A stretch of DNA of 19,509 nucleotides from Pseudomonadota bacterium (GTDB taxonomy: Bacteria > Pseudomonadota > Alphaproteobacteria > Rhizobiales > Rhizobiaceae). Location: the NCBI GenBank assembly GCA_023399635.1, contig JAEWOP010000071.1:1-19509 (forward strand). The letters run 5' to 3'. Shown one piece after another: positions 6,858 to 13,506 of this stretch (position 1 is the stretch's first letter; each line of letters begins with the position of its first letter). The notes below the pieces were generated by a model, which worked only from the letters and a program-made list of their open reading frames with translations, did no database searches and was not told the DNA's origin. A program made the translations under genes and the position numbers.

Positions 6858-7882
6858 TTGCGGGCACTCATGGTGCGAGCGTTGAGCCAATTGTGCCAGC
6901 CCTCTTCCGTTCCGTTGAAGACGTTGAGGTCGATCTTCTCGTTTACTCCCTGCGAGAGGCCCGAGCCGGAATACTGCCAGAACAACCATTTACGGCCCGG
7001 ATACACCTTGGAAGGATGCTGAGCGACGGCACGGAGCCAGAACGGATAGTTTTCGAAATGGCCGCGCAGGTTGTCGGCGTAGAAGTCGGGAGCCGTATAG
7101 ATCACCGGACGCTTACCATAGTGGCGCTCCAGCATGTCCATGAAGACCTGCATCTTTTCGCGCGCCCTTTCAGGCGAGAGCTTGAAGCGGCAGCTGGATT
7201 CGCCGTTGTACTCCACGTCGATCACCGGCGGCAGCGCGTCGGGATCATTCGGCACGTTGCGGATAAACCATTCGGCCTGCTGGCTCGCCACGCGGCACCA
7301 GTAGAAGAAGTGATAGGCGCCGCGAGGAACACCTGCTTCCTTGGCTTTGCGCCAGTTGGTCTTGAACATTGGATCGACATGATCGCCACCGTCGGTGGCC
7401 TTGATATAGGCGAAGTTGGCACCTTGGGAGCGAAGCTTCGGCCAGTCGATGTTCCCTTGCCAGCGTGAGACGTCAACGCCATGGACTGCATAGTGCTTCG
7501 GCGCTACCTTTCCGAAGTTGATCGGTTTTGCATCCCTGAAGCGCTGGCTGTAGACGCGCGAACGGCCTTGCGATCGTCCATCTGGATCCTGAGGCAGAAG
7601 CAGCGCAACGGGCCGCTCCGCCGGTGTCGGCATGCCAACCGTGGTGGTGATGGGGCCGAAAGCTTGTGTCTGCGGAGCTTCATCCGCCCAGGCGAGCGCC
7701 TCTGGCGATACCGGGCCGCTGGCCGCGACTGACGCCCGCGGCACAGGTGCTGCGGGATTAACCGAGTTTGTCACTTCGCGAGACGGGATCCCGGCGACCA
7801 GGCCTTCCGGGCCTGCGCTCGACGTGCAACCAGTGAGGATCAGGCCGGCAAGGAAAACCGCAGGCAGAGCCGAAGAACGCAT
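6854..7882 (-). CDS. GH25 family muramidase (lysozyme) lipoprotein
   Basis: The 342-residue protein begins with a lipoprotein signal ending in LTGC (Cys19) followed by Thr, so it is probably anchored in the outer membrane. Residues about 20-125 are a linker rich in Pro, Ala and Ser. The GH25 domain runs from about residue 130: HGVDVSRWQGNIDWPKL, AYIKATDGG, GAYHFFYW, and the catalytic DxE motif in PPVIDVEYNGES. GH25 enzymes cut the N-acetylmuramic acid to N-acetylglucosamine bond of peptidoglycan. A cell-wall remodelling role fits better than phage lysis because no phage genes are nearby. ATG 7882 has only a weak ribosome site. The stop codon TAG is formed by the same CTAG that ends the LysR gene. 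Confidence 0.92.
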   Translation of the reverse strand: MRSSALPAVFLAGLILTGCTSSAGPEGLVAGIPSREVTNSVNPAAPVPRASVAASGPVSPEALAWADEAPQTQAFGPITTTVGMPTPAERPVALLLPQDPDGRSQGRSRVYSQRFRDAKPINFGKVAPKHYAVHGVDVSRWQGNIDWPKLRSQGANFAYIKATDGGDHVDPMFKTNWRKAKEAGVPRGAYHFFYWCRVASQQAEWFIRNVPNDPDALPPVIDVEYNGESSCRFKLSPERAREKMQVFMDMLERHYGKRPVIYTAPDFYADNLRGHFENYPFWLRAVAQHPSKVYPGRKWLFWQYSGSGLSQGVNEKIDLNVFNGTEEGWHNWLNARTMSARN

Positions 7883-8083
7883 GTGAACCCATACTCAGAA
7901 CAGAACCGCATCAACTCCGCGGCGCGGAGAAGCGACGGGAAAAGCTAACGGGAGATTACCGGGAAAGACTGAATCCAATCTTAATCCGGCACATCCGCAT
8001 GAGCCTATTCGGTTGCTTCCGGAGGTCTCACGGCTACGAACGCACCCTTCCTCGACGGAGGCTGCCGGAAAGATGCCATCTTC
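7883..8083. other. Intergenic region upstream of the GH25 gene and the stress-type operon
   Basis: This 200-base stretch lies between divergent genes. It must hold the GH25 promoter, which I cannot place. A small open frame starting at 7999 on the plus strand runs into the next gene in another frame and shows no support. Confidence 0.5.
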
Positions 8084-8109
8084 GGAACATTTTCCCGCCG
8101 CGGACGGTT
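8084..8109 (+). promoter_or_regulatory. Candidate EcfG-type general stress promoter of the three-gene operon
   Basis: GGAAC (8084-8088), 17 bases, GGTT (8106-8109). The -35 element is perfect and the -10 element differs from CGTT at one base. The predicted start would be about 45-50 bases before the first gene at 8165. It is weaker than the site at 3310-3335 but correctly placed. Confidence 0.6.
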
Positions 8110-8164
8110 CAGAGTCGGATCACATCGAAAGATGTCGTGCCACCTTTCACTCTGGGAGAGTCCA

Positions 8165-8872
8165 ATGACCGAACGCGATATGAATCGAGGATCGGGAGTC
8201 AATCCTGGCTCCACCTCCGCCCCGAGCGGCACCGCCACCGGCCAATCATCAACATCCGCCATGAAGGCCTCTGCTTCCGATGCGGCCCACTCTGCGTCTG
8301 CTGCTGCCTCACAAACAGGCGGTAGCCTGAAGGAGAAGCTCAACGAGGACTGGCAGAGTGCCAAGTCGGCCGCTCAAGATGAGATCGGCAGAACGAAGCA
8401 GCGCGCAAGCGACGCAGTCAGCGAGCAGAAGAACTTTGCCTCCGAACGCGTGAGCGGATTTGCCGCTGCAATCGAAAAGGTCGGTGAGGAGCTTGAACAA
8501 GGCGATCAGCGCGACCAGCGTGAAATCGGTCGTTACGCAAAGCAGATCGGCTCCGGCATCCATCGCTTTGCCGATGACATCAAGGGCAAGGATATCGCCG
8601 AGATCGCGGGAATGGCCGAAGATTTCGGCCGGCGGCAACCGGCTGCATTCATTGGCATTGCCGCACTCGCCGGCTTCGCTGCAAGCCGCTTCCTGACTGC
8701 CACAACCGAACGCCGAACCGGCCAGCAGACCCCAACATCCGGCGGAGTCGATAATGCCACAACCCGTAACCGCACAACCCCGACTGCAGCAACTGTAACC
8801 ACGCCTGTCAGCCCCGCGACCGGAGCCGGCTATGCAACAGGATATTCACCGGAGGGTAACAACAATGTCTAA
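8165..8872 (+). CDS. Ala/Ser-rich single-TM stress-type protein, operon gene 1
   Basis: A 235-residue protein. Residues 1-55 are low-complexity Ser/Ala/Thr/Gly. Residues 55-155 are charged and probably helical (LKEKLNEDWQSAKSAAQDEI, then RTKQRASDAVSEQK), in the style of DUF883/YtxH or LEA-like proteins. One hydrophobic helix covers about 159-177 (PAAFIGIAALAGFAASRFL), and a Thr-rich tail follows. ATG 8165 is chosen because GGGAGAG lies just upstream; an in-frame ATG 33 bases earlier lacks one. Rhizobial proteins of this type are sometimes annotated as nutrient-deprivation-induced, which I recall but cannot verify here. The last 8 bases overlap the next gene, which implies translational coupling. 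The molecular function is unknown. Confidence 0.85.
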   Translation: MTERDMNRGSGVNPGSTSAPSGTATGQSSTSAMKASASDAAHSASAAASQTGGSLKEKLNEDWQSAKSAAQDEIGRTKQRASDAVSEQKNFASERVSGFAAAIEKVGEELEQGDQRDQREIGRYAKQIGSGIHRFADDIKGKDIAEIAGMAEDFGRRQPAAFIGIAALAGFAASRFLTATTERRTGQQTPTSGGVDNATTRNRTTPTAATVTTPVSPATGAGYATGYSPEGNNNV

Positions 8873-9281
8873 TCAGGTGGAAAACCGTCCCCTTTCCGAA
8901 CTGCTGAGCGGTCTTGTATCAGATTTCACCGGCCTGTTCCGCAAGGAGATCGACCTTGCCAAGACCGAAGCCTCAGAAAAGATGTCCCAAGCCCTGGTAG
9001 GGGTTGAATCCTTTGCCGCCGGGCTCGTATTCGCGATCGCCGCGGTTGGCGTTCTTCTCGCCGCGCTTGTCAACGGGCTTGCAGCATTCTTCGTGGCGCA
9101 AGGCATGCGTGAGCCGAGCGCAGATGCTCTTTCGTCCGTCATCGTCGGTGTCGTTGTTGCCCTTCTGGCCTGGGCGATGATCCGCAAAGGCCTCTCCACC
9201 CTTCGAGGCGAAAACCTCAAGTTTGACCGCACCTCGTCTTCCCTTCGCCGAGATGCCCAGATGATCAAGGAGCGCGTCTGA
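8865..9281 (+). CDS. Holin-X-like (superfamily III) membrane protein, operon gene 2
   Basis: A 138-residue protein with two or three hydrophobic segments: about 48-78 (possibly a hairpin of two helices) and 87-105 (SSVIVGVVVALLAWAMI). The N-terminal helix LSELLSGLVSDFTGLFRKEI, then DLAKTEASEKM, is typical of the Putative Actinobacterial Holin-X / phage-holin-family proteins of alphaproteobacteria. Despite the name there is no endolysin operon or phage gene nearby, so a membrane role under stress is more likely than lysis. ATG 8865 has GGAGGG 8 bases upstream, inside the end of gene 1. Its stop TGA shares one base with the ATG of gene 3. Confidence 0.87.
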   Translation: MSNQVENRPLSELLSGLVSDFTGLFRKEIDLAKTEASEKMSQALVGVESFAAGLVFAIAAVGVLLAALVNGLAAFFVAQGMREPSADALSSVIVGVVVALLAWAMIRKGLSTLRGENLKFDRTSSSLRRDAQMIKERV

Positions 9282-10294
9282 TGACCAGCAGCGATACAAA
9301 ACGAGCAGAAGAGCTCGAACACGAAATTGCACAGGACCGGCGCCGTATCGAGGAACGGATGGACGCTATCCAAGCGAAGATGTCGCCGGGACAGCTCATC
9401 GACGAGGCGCTTAATTATGCCAAGTCCAGCGGCGGCGGAGAGTATATCGCCAATCTTGGCAATGCCATGAAGACCAACCCGATCCCGGTCGCACTGATGG
9501 GGATCAGCATGGCATGGCTGATGGCCAATCCGGGTGCCAACAAGCGGGAAGACGATCTTCACTATCGGGACGAGCCGGAATATCCGCTGGCGCCGGTTAC
9601 GGGACAGGTCCGGCGCGTCGGCCCTGCAACGGGTGACGGCGCGAGCCGTTACAGCCATTTCACCGACGAAGCGGGTGGCCGTTTCCGCGCCCTGACCGAC
9701 GAAAGCGGTCGGCGCGCCGGCCATTTCATGGACGAAGCGGGCAAAACCTATCGCGGCTTCGCCGATGCGACCGGTAAGCAGGTTCACGATATCCGCGACG
9801 AGGCAGGACGGCTGTTTGATGAAGCGTCGGGATGGATCTCCAAGACATGGCGCCAGATGGGATCTTCCGCAGGCCGTGCCGGCAGCTCGGTGATGGGTAG
9901 CGCGCGCTCGATGGGTAACAGCGCCATGTCGATGGGCGGATCCGTGCGTGGGCAGGCCTCGCAGCTTAATGATGGCATGCTCAGGCAGTTTCAGGATCAA
10001 CCCTTAATCGGTGGTGCGCTTGCATTTGCCCTTGGCGCGGCGATCGGCGCGGCCTTGCCGAATACGCGCCGCGAGAACGAAGCGCTGGGAGAGAGCGCTG
10101 AAGAGTTCCGCAACCAGGTCTCGGCGAAAGCTTCCGAAACGCTTCACAAGGCCGAAGAGGTCGCGTCCGAGGTTTATGACAAAGCTGCTTCCGTAGCCGC
10201 GGACGTCCATGACACCGCCCGAGAGAAGATCAGCGAAGAAGCGCGAAACTACCAGCGCACCAGTAGCGACACGCAGGACACTCGTCCGAACTGA
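9281..10294 (+). CDS. DUF3618-type protein with LEA-like 11-residue repeats, operon gene 3
   Basis: A 337-residue protein. The N-terminus (ELEHEIAQDRRRIEERMDAI, then QAKMSPGQLIDEAL) matches the DUF3618 pattern. About residues 64-82 form a weak hydrophobic segment. Residues 126-180 hold five tandem 11-residue units built on xxxDEAGxxxx. A Ser/Gly/Met-rich linker follows (about 195-225), then a hydrophobic helix at 241-260 (PLIGGALAFALGAAIGAALP), then a second set of four 11-residue units at 283-326 rich in Ala, Glu and Lys. Such 11-mers form amphipathic helices in LEA and apolipoprotein-like proteins, which protect or bind membranes. AAGGAG lies 8 bases before the ATG. Membrane or desiccation-type protection is inference. 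Confidence 0.87.
   Translation: MTSSDTKRAEELEHEIAQDRRRIEERMDAIQAKMSPGQLIDEALNYAKSSGGGEYIANLGNAMKTNPIPVALMGISMAWLMANPGANKREDDLHYRDEPEYPLAPVTGQVRRVGPATGDGASRYSHFTDEAGGRFRALTDESGRRAGHFMDEAGKTYRGFADATGKQVHDIRDEAGRLFDEASGWISKTWRQMGSSAGRAGSSVMGSARSMGNSAMSMGGSVRGQASQLNDGMLRQFQDQPLIGGALAFALGAAIGAALPNTRRENEALGESAEEFRNQVSAKASETLHKAEEVASEVYDKAASVAADVHDTAREKISEEARNYQRTSSDTQDTRPN
9656..9820 (+). repeat. Five tandem 11-codon repeats (xxxDEAG type)
   Basis: Residues 126-180 of the DUF3618-type protein read as five units: HFTDEAGGRFR, ALTDESGRRAG, HFMDEAGKTYR, GFADATGKQVH, DIRDEAGRLFD. Asp at position 4 and Gly at position 7 are kept in all five. Confidence 0.9.
10127..10258 (+). repeat. Four 11-codon LEA-like repeats near the C-terminus
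   Basis: Residues 283-326 of the same protein divide into KASETLHKAEE, VASEVYDKAAS, VAADVHDTARE and KISEEARNYQR. They are Ala/Glu/Lys-rich and resemble LEA group 3 motifs. They are less regular than the first set. Confidence 0.65.
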
Positions 10295-10315
10295 ATGCAG
10301 CTGAGTGCATGAACC

Positions 10316-10347
10316 AAAGGCTCCCGTAGGAGTACGGGGGCCTTTTT
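10316..10347 (+). terminator. Rho-independent terminator of the stress-type operon
   Basis: AAAGGCTCCCGTA, loop GGAG, TACGGGGGCC then five T. The 13-pair stem has one T-G wobble. It lies 22 bases after the stop of the third gene. Confidence 0.95.
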
Positions 10348-10370
10348 CGCGGGAGTAGATAGATGTCAAG

Positions 10371-10425
10371 GTAGCCGAATGGCGTAACAGCAAGCTCGCT
10401 TGGCACGACAACGCAGCTTGGCTAC
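10371..10425 (+). other. Structured leader upstream of the SelW-like gene
   Basis: GTAGCC (10371-10376) can pair with GGCTAC (10420-10425), and CAAGC-TC-GCTTG lies between them (about 10390-10401). This could fold as a branched element in the 5' UTR of the gene at 10467. It lacks tRNA features such as a T-loop and acceptor stem, and I do not match it to a known riboswitch. Confidence 0.35.
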
Positions 10426-10466
10426 AAGTCCCCCGGCAGGCAGCATCCTCACCAGGAGAACCCGAG

Positions 10467-10766
10467 ATGGACAAGCCACGCGTAACCATCCTGTACTGCA
10501 CCCAGTGCAACTGGCTCCTGCGGGCCGGCTGGATGGCGCAGGAACTGCTGCAGACCTTCTCCGACGGCCTCCGTGAGGTGGCTTTGCTTCCTGGGACTGG
10601 CGGCAACTTCGAGATCCGAGTGAACGACACTCTTGTTTGGGAGCGCAAGCGCGATGGCGGCTTCCCGGGCCCAAAGGAGTTGAAGCAGCGGGTTCGCGAT
10701 GTGATCGACCCACAGCGTGATCTCGGCCATCTGGACCGCGCCGCCATGTCCACCGATGAAGGGTAG
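10467..10766 (+). CDS. SelT/SelW/SelH (Rdx) family CxxC redox protein
   Basis: A 99-residue protein with a thioredoxin-like Rdx fold. The motif YCTQCNW places the CxxC pair at Cys11 and Cys14, with Cys in the place where animal selenoprotein W has selenocysteine. GTGGNFEIRVNDTLVWERK and GGFPGPKELKQRVRD are also typical of the family. The biochemical role in bacteria is not settled; a thiol redox function is inferred. AGGAGA lies just before ATG 10467. The gene stands alone between the operon terminator and the tRNA promoter. The last 10 or so residues (HLDRAAMSTDEG) are a variable tail. Confidence 0.92.
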   Translation: MDKPRVTILYCTQCNWLLRAGWMAQELLQTFSDGLREVALLPGTGGNFEIRVNDTLVWERKRDGGFPGPKELKQRVRDVIDPQRDLGHLDRAAMSTDEG

Positions 10767-10823
10767 TCGGCTGAACTCGCAGGACCTTTTTTGCCTGACG
10801 ACATAGAAACTATAAAAAGCCTG

Positions 10824-10852
10824 TTGACAGTGCGAGGCCACCCCCGTACATG
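10824..10852 (+). promoter_or_regulatory. Promoter of tRNA-Leu
   Basis: TTGACA (10824-10829), 17 bases, TACATG (10847-10852). The -35 box is perfect and the -10 box is partial, as often in alphaproteobacteria. The tRNA begins 11 bases after the -10 box. Confidence 0.8.
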
Positions 10853-10862
10853 GCTCTCCGTC

Positions 10863-10949
10863 GCCCAGATGGCGGAATTGGTAGACGCGCCAGCTTCAGG
10901 TGCTGGTACTCGAAAGGGTGTGGAGGTTCGAGTCCTCTTCTGGGCACCA
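10863..10949 (+). tRNA. tRNA-Leu (anticodon CAG)
   Basis: The 87-base RNA has acceptor stem GCCCAGA paired with TCTGGGC, followed by encoded ACCA. The anticodon stem is CCAGC/GCTGG with loop TTCAGGT, giving anticodon CAG at 10897-10899, which reads CUG. A long variable arm (class II tRNA) and a T-arm with GGTTCGAGTCC are present, as expected for leucine tRNA. Confidence 0.97.
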
Positions 10950-10956
10950 TTCCCAC

Positions 10957-10977
10957 TAAAACACTGATGAAGATCAG
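10957..10977 (-). terminator. Weak candidate terminator of the minus-strand catabolic operon
   Basis: On the minus strand CTGAT-CTTC-ATCAG is followed by TGTTTT. The stem has only five pairs and is A/T-rich, and the site is about 105 bases past the last stop. Other short hairpins (for example GAAGC-GTGAT-GCTTC near 11020) fill the same gap, so the real end is uncertain. Confidence 0.3.
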
Positions 10978-11082
10978 CTTATCGGCTGAGGTCGTCCGTC
11001 GCTCGAAACGAGACGCGGTCGAAGCGTGATGCTTCAGCCGGTCAGAGTGGATACGGCCAGCCGCACCTTCAGCGTCGCCAGG

Positions 11083-11607
11083 TCAGATCGTGTCGATGAA
11101 GCTTCGCAGCTTTTCTTCCGTAAAGCTCAATATGCTGCCGTCGACGAGATGACCTTCAGAGACCTTCTGATTGGCTTGCGGGATGACGATTTCCGGGCAA
11201 AGGAAGACCCGCGCCAGCATGCCGTTGAGGATGTATTTCAGATGCGCCTGAGCCCGCACACCACCGAGAGCACCACCTGAAACGCTGACGACGAAGCATG
11301 GCTTGTCCCTGAACACCGAGTTGAGGGCAGGTCGGGACGCCCAGTCGATCGCGTTCTTCAGGAGCCCGGGGATGCTGTAGTTGTATTCGGGAGTGACAAA
11401 CACAACACCGTCCGCCTTGGCGATCTGCTCGCAAAATGCGTTGACTGCTGCGATCTCCTTGAGATCAGCATCATAATGCGGGAGTGCGCCGGGGTCGGCG
11501 ACGGCGCATTCGGCAATCCCATTCACCTGCCGGATGAGCGACCTGATCGTTGCCCTTGAAGAGGATTCGGCGCGAAGGCTGCCGGGAATGAAGAGCAGTC
11601 TTTTCAT
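11083..11607 (-). CDS. NAD(P)H-dependent FMN reductase family flavoprotein
   Basis: A 174-residue flavodoxin-fold protein of normal length. FIPGSLRAESSSR (residues 6-18) is the phosphate-binding loop for FMN, and TPEYNYSIPGLLKNAIDWAS (about 73-92) is the family signature around the isoalloxazine ring. Such enzymes reduce FMN or quinones with NAD(P)H. ATG 11607 has TAGGAG 8 bases upstream. The gene begins 13 bases after the large TRAP permease gene and is the last of the operon. It might supply reduced flavin to a partner oxygenase, or reduce a quinone formed from the aromatic substrate; both are inference, and no partner monooxygenase is in the window. Confidence 0.92.
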   Translation of the reverse strand: MKRLLFIPGSLRAESSSRATIRSLIRQVNGIAECAVADPGALPHYDADLKEIAAVNAFCEQIAKADGVVFVTPEYNYSIPGLLKNAIDWASRPALNSVFRDKPCFVVSVSGGALGGVRAQAHLKYILNGMLARVFLCPEIVIPQANQKVSEGHLVDGSILSFTEEKLRSFIDTI

Positions 11608-11620
11608 CAGGAAACTCCTA

Positions 11621-12934
11621 CTAAAGGCGCGCCAGCCACGTCGCGATCGACGGGAAGACGATGATCAAGGCGATCGAGACAAACATCGCCAGAACGAAGG
11701 GGAAGGTTCCGCGGAAGATTTCGCCGACCCTCAGGTCCGGATCGTCCATCGCCGACTTGATGACATAGACCGACAAGCCGAAGGGAGGGGTCAACAGACC
11801 GACCTCAACGGCGACCACCGTAAGCACCCCGAACCAGATCAGGTCAAACCCGGCAGCGGCAGCAATGGGAAGCGCTATCGGCAACAGGATGAGCATGATC
11901 GATATCGAATCAATCAGACAACCCAGGGCAATGATCAGGAGCAGGTAGACGATCAGGAAACCGTAAGGCCCGATCGGACCGGCAAGAAAGAGCTCCGCCA
12001 GTGCCTGCGGCACGCCCGAAAGCGCGAGCATTCTACTGAAGAACGTGGCGGCGAGGATGAGGAAGAGGACGGAGACGGTGATTTGTCCCGTCTCGACCAG
12101 GAGCTTCCAAAGGGAGGATCCGGTAAGCGAGCGGCGCAAAAGAGCGATGACGAGGGCGCCAAAAGCTCCGGCAGCGCCGGCCTCGGTCGGGTTCAGGAAG
12201 CCGCCATACAGGCCACCCAGAACCAAGAGCATCAATGAGACGATGGGAACCGCTTTTCGAACGATCTCCAGAACCGACAGGTCCCCGAAGTCGGCCTCTT
12301 CATCCGTCTTCTCGAACACAAAGTCCTTCCGGTACCGCGCCAGCAGCAAGATGGTGACGCAAAATGCCAGGGCCAGCAGGATCCCCGGACCGATACCAGC
12401 CAGAAACATCCTGCCGACCGATTCTTCTGCAAGCACGGCATAAACGATCATGAGCAGCGATGGCGGGATAAGCATCCCTAGCACCGAAGAACCCGCCACG
12501 ACGCCGGTGGCGAATTTGCGTGTGTAGCCGTGGCGAGTCATTTCAGGAACGGCCACCCGACTGAAGACGGTGGCAGACGCGATGGAGATGCCGGTAATGG
12601 CGGCAAAAACGGCATTCGCGAAGACAGTCGCGATACCGAGCCCCGCCATGACACGTCCCAGCAACTTCTGAAATACGTCGAACGTATCCTTGCCGACGCG
12701 GGACACGGTGACCAGCAGTCCCATCAGGACGAAGAGAGGCACGACCGCAAAAAGATACTCGCGAAGGGAATCATTGGCGACCGCTCCCATCATCCGCATC
12801 GACACCGCTTCGCCACGTATGGCAGCCACTCCAACGAACGAGACGGCAAGCATCGAGATGCCGATCGGCATGCCCAGATAGATCAGCACAAGGAGGCCCG
12901 CGATGGCAGCCGAACCGATTTCAACCGGCGTCAT
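11621..12934 (-). CDS. TRAP transporter large permease (DctM type)
   Basis: A 437-residue integral membrane protein with about 12 hydrophobic segments, the usual DctM size. Typical stretches are LGMPIGISMLAVSFVG, GSSVLGMLIPPSLLMIVYAV, LNPTEAGAAGAFGAL and EVGLLTPPFGLSVYVIK. It forms the Na+- or H+-coupled translocation channel that receives substrate from the periplasmic binding protein. The ATG overlaps the stop of the small permease gene by ATGA, showing translational coupling. Confidence 0.96.
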   Translation of the reverse strand: MTPVEIGSAAIAGLLVLIYLGMPIGISMLAVSFVGVAAIRGEAVSMRMMGAVANDSLREYLFAVVPLFVLMGLLVTVSRVGKDTFDVFQKLLGRVMAGLGIATVFANAVFAAITGISIASATVFSRVAVPEMTRHGYTRKFATGVVAGSSVLGMLIPPSLLMIVYAVLAEESVGRMFLAGIGPGILLALAFCVTILLLARYRKDFVFEKTDEEADFGDLSVLEIVRKAVPIVSLMLLVLGGLYGGFLNPTEAGAAGAFGALVIALLRRSLTGSSLWKLLVETGQITVSVLFLILAATFFSRMLALSGVPQALAELFLAGPIGPYGFLIVYLLLIIALGCLIDSISIMLILLPIALPIAAAAGFDLIWFGVLTVVAVEVGLLTPPFGLSVYVIKSAMDDPDLRVGEIFRGTFPFVLAMFVSIALIIVFPSIATWLARL

Positions 12935-13497
12935 TGTTCAACCCTGCCCTTCACGCTCAACAGAAATTCTGAGACAGCCCCGACGATGAACTGGATGGAG
13001 GCGACCGTAATGCCGACAAAGATCAAGGCGCGGAACGGCCAGGTTGGCAGGGTCGCGATGCCTGGCACGCCGATGAATTCTGCACTGCCGTAGTCTTTTT
13101 GCAAAATGGACCAGCTGGCCCAGGCAATCGTGCCGAGGACCGCTGCGCCCACAAGATTGAAGACCGAAGATAACGCCGCGCCTGCGCGCGGGCGGCCTTG
13201 TCGAAAAACAACGAAGAACACTTCCGTACGCGCCAAGCGGTCTGCCCTGATCGTGGTCGGCAGTTGCAGGCAGACGATCATGACCAGCAGAAGCGCTCCA
13301 AGTTCCGAAACGAGTGGAAGCGACGCGCCCATTGTGTTGCGGGCGACGATGTCGGCGCAAATAACGATCATCAAGACGCCGATCAGCGCCGTCCCCAGCA
13401 CCGCCAGCCCGTCGACGAAGGTCGTCCACACCAACAAGGGCTTGGAGGCTGGAGGCTTCCGCGACGCGGAAGCCTGTTCTTCTTGTTTGCTGTCCAT
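12931..13497 (-). CDS. TRAP transporter small permease (DctQ type)
   Basis: A 188-residue protein with four hydrophobic segments (about 27-50, 65-85, 105-130 and 150-175), matching DctQ. The N-terminal 25 residues are polar (KQEEQASASRKPPASK). ATG 13497 is chosen; a TTG two codons earlier is possible, and neither has a clear ribosome site, so translation may depend on the binding-protein gene ending 9 bases upstream. It pairs with DctM in the membrane complex. Confidence 0.93.
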   Translation of the reverse strand: MDSKQEEQASASRKPPASKPLLVWTTFVDGLAVLGTALIGVLMIVICADIVARNTMGASLPLVSELGALLLVMIVCLQLPTTIRADRLARTEVFFVVFRQGRPRAGAALSSVFNLVGAAVLGTIAWASWSILQKDYGSAEFIGVPGIATLPTWPFRALIFVGITVASIQFIVGAVSEFLLSVKGRVEQ

Positions 13498-13506
13498 GAC
13501 CAACTG

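Noticed and set aside
7999..8325. 108-residue plus-strand frame upstream of the stress-type operon
   Set aside because: It has no ribosome site, is Arg/Cys-rich, and overlaps the candidate promoter and the first gene in another frame.
8865..9281. Prophage remnant suggested by the holin-family protein
   Set aside because: No other phage gene is near; Holin-X-like proteins are common in bacterial stress operons. The GH25 muramidase is on the other strand, is a lipoprotein, and is not in a lysis cassette.
8873..10000. 375-residue minus-strand open frame opposite the stress-type operon
   Set aside because: The three plus-strand genes have good ribosome sites, coupling and domain features; this frame has none.
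10371..10425. A second tRNA-like gene
   Set aside because: The stem pattern lacks a T-loop, anticodon arm geometry and a seven-pair acceptor stem.
10863..10949. Genomic island inserted at tRNA-Leu
   Set aside because: No integrase gene and no direct repeat of the tRNA 3' end were found in the window; the catabolic cluster could still be acquired, but this is not shown.
11534..12238. 234-residue plus-strand frame rich in Arg, Asp, Gln and Glu
   Set aside because: Antisense shadow of the TRAP large permease gene, typical of the complement of hydrophobic codons.
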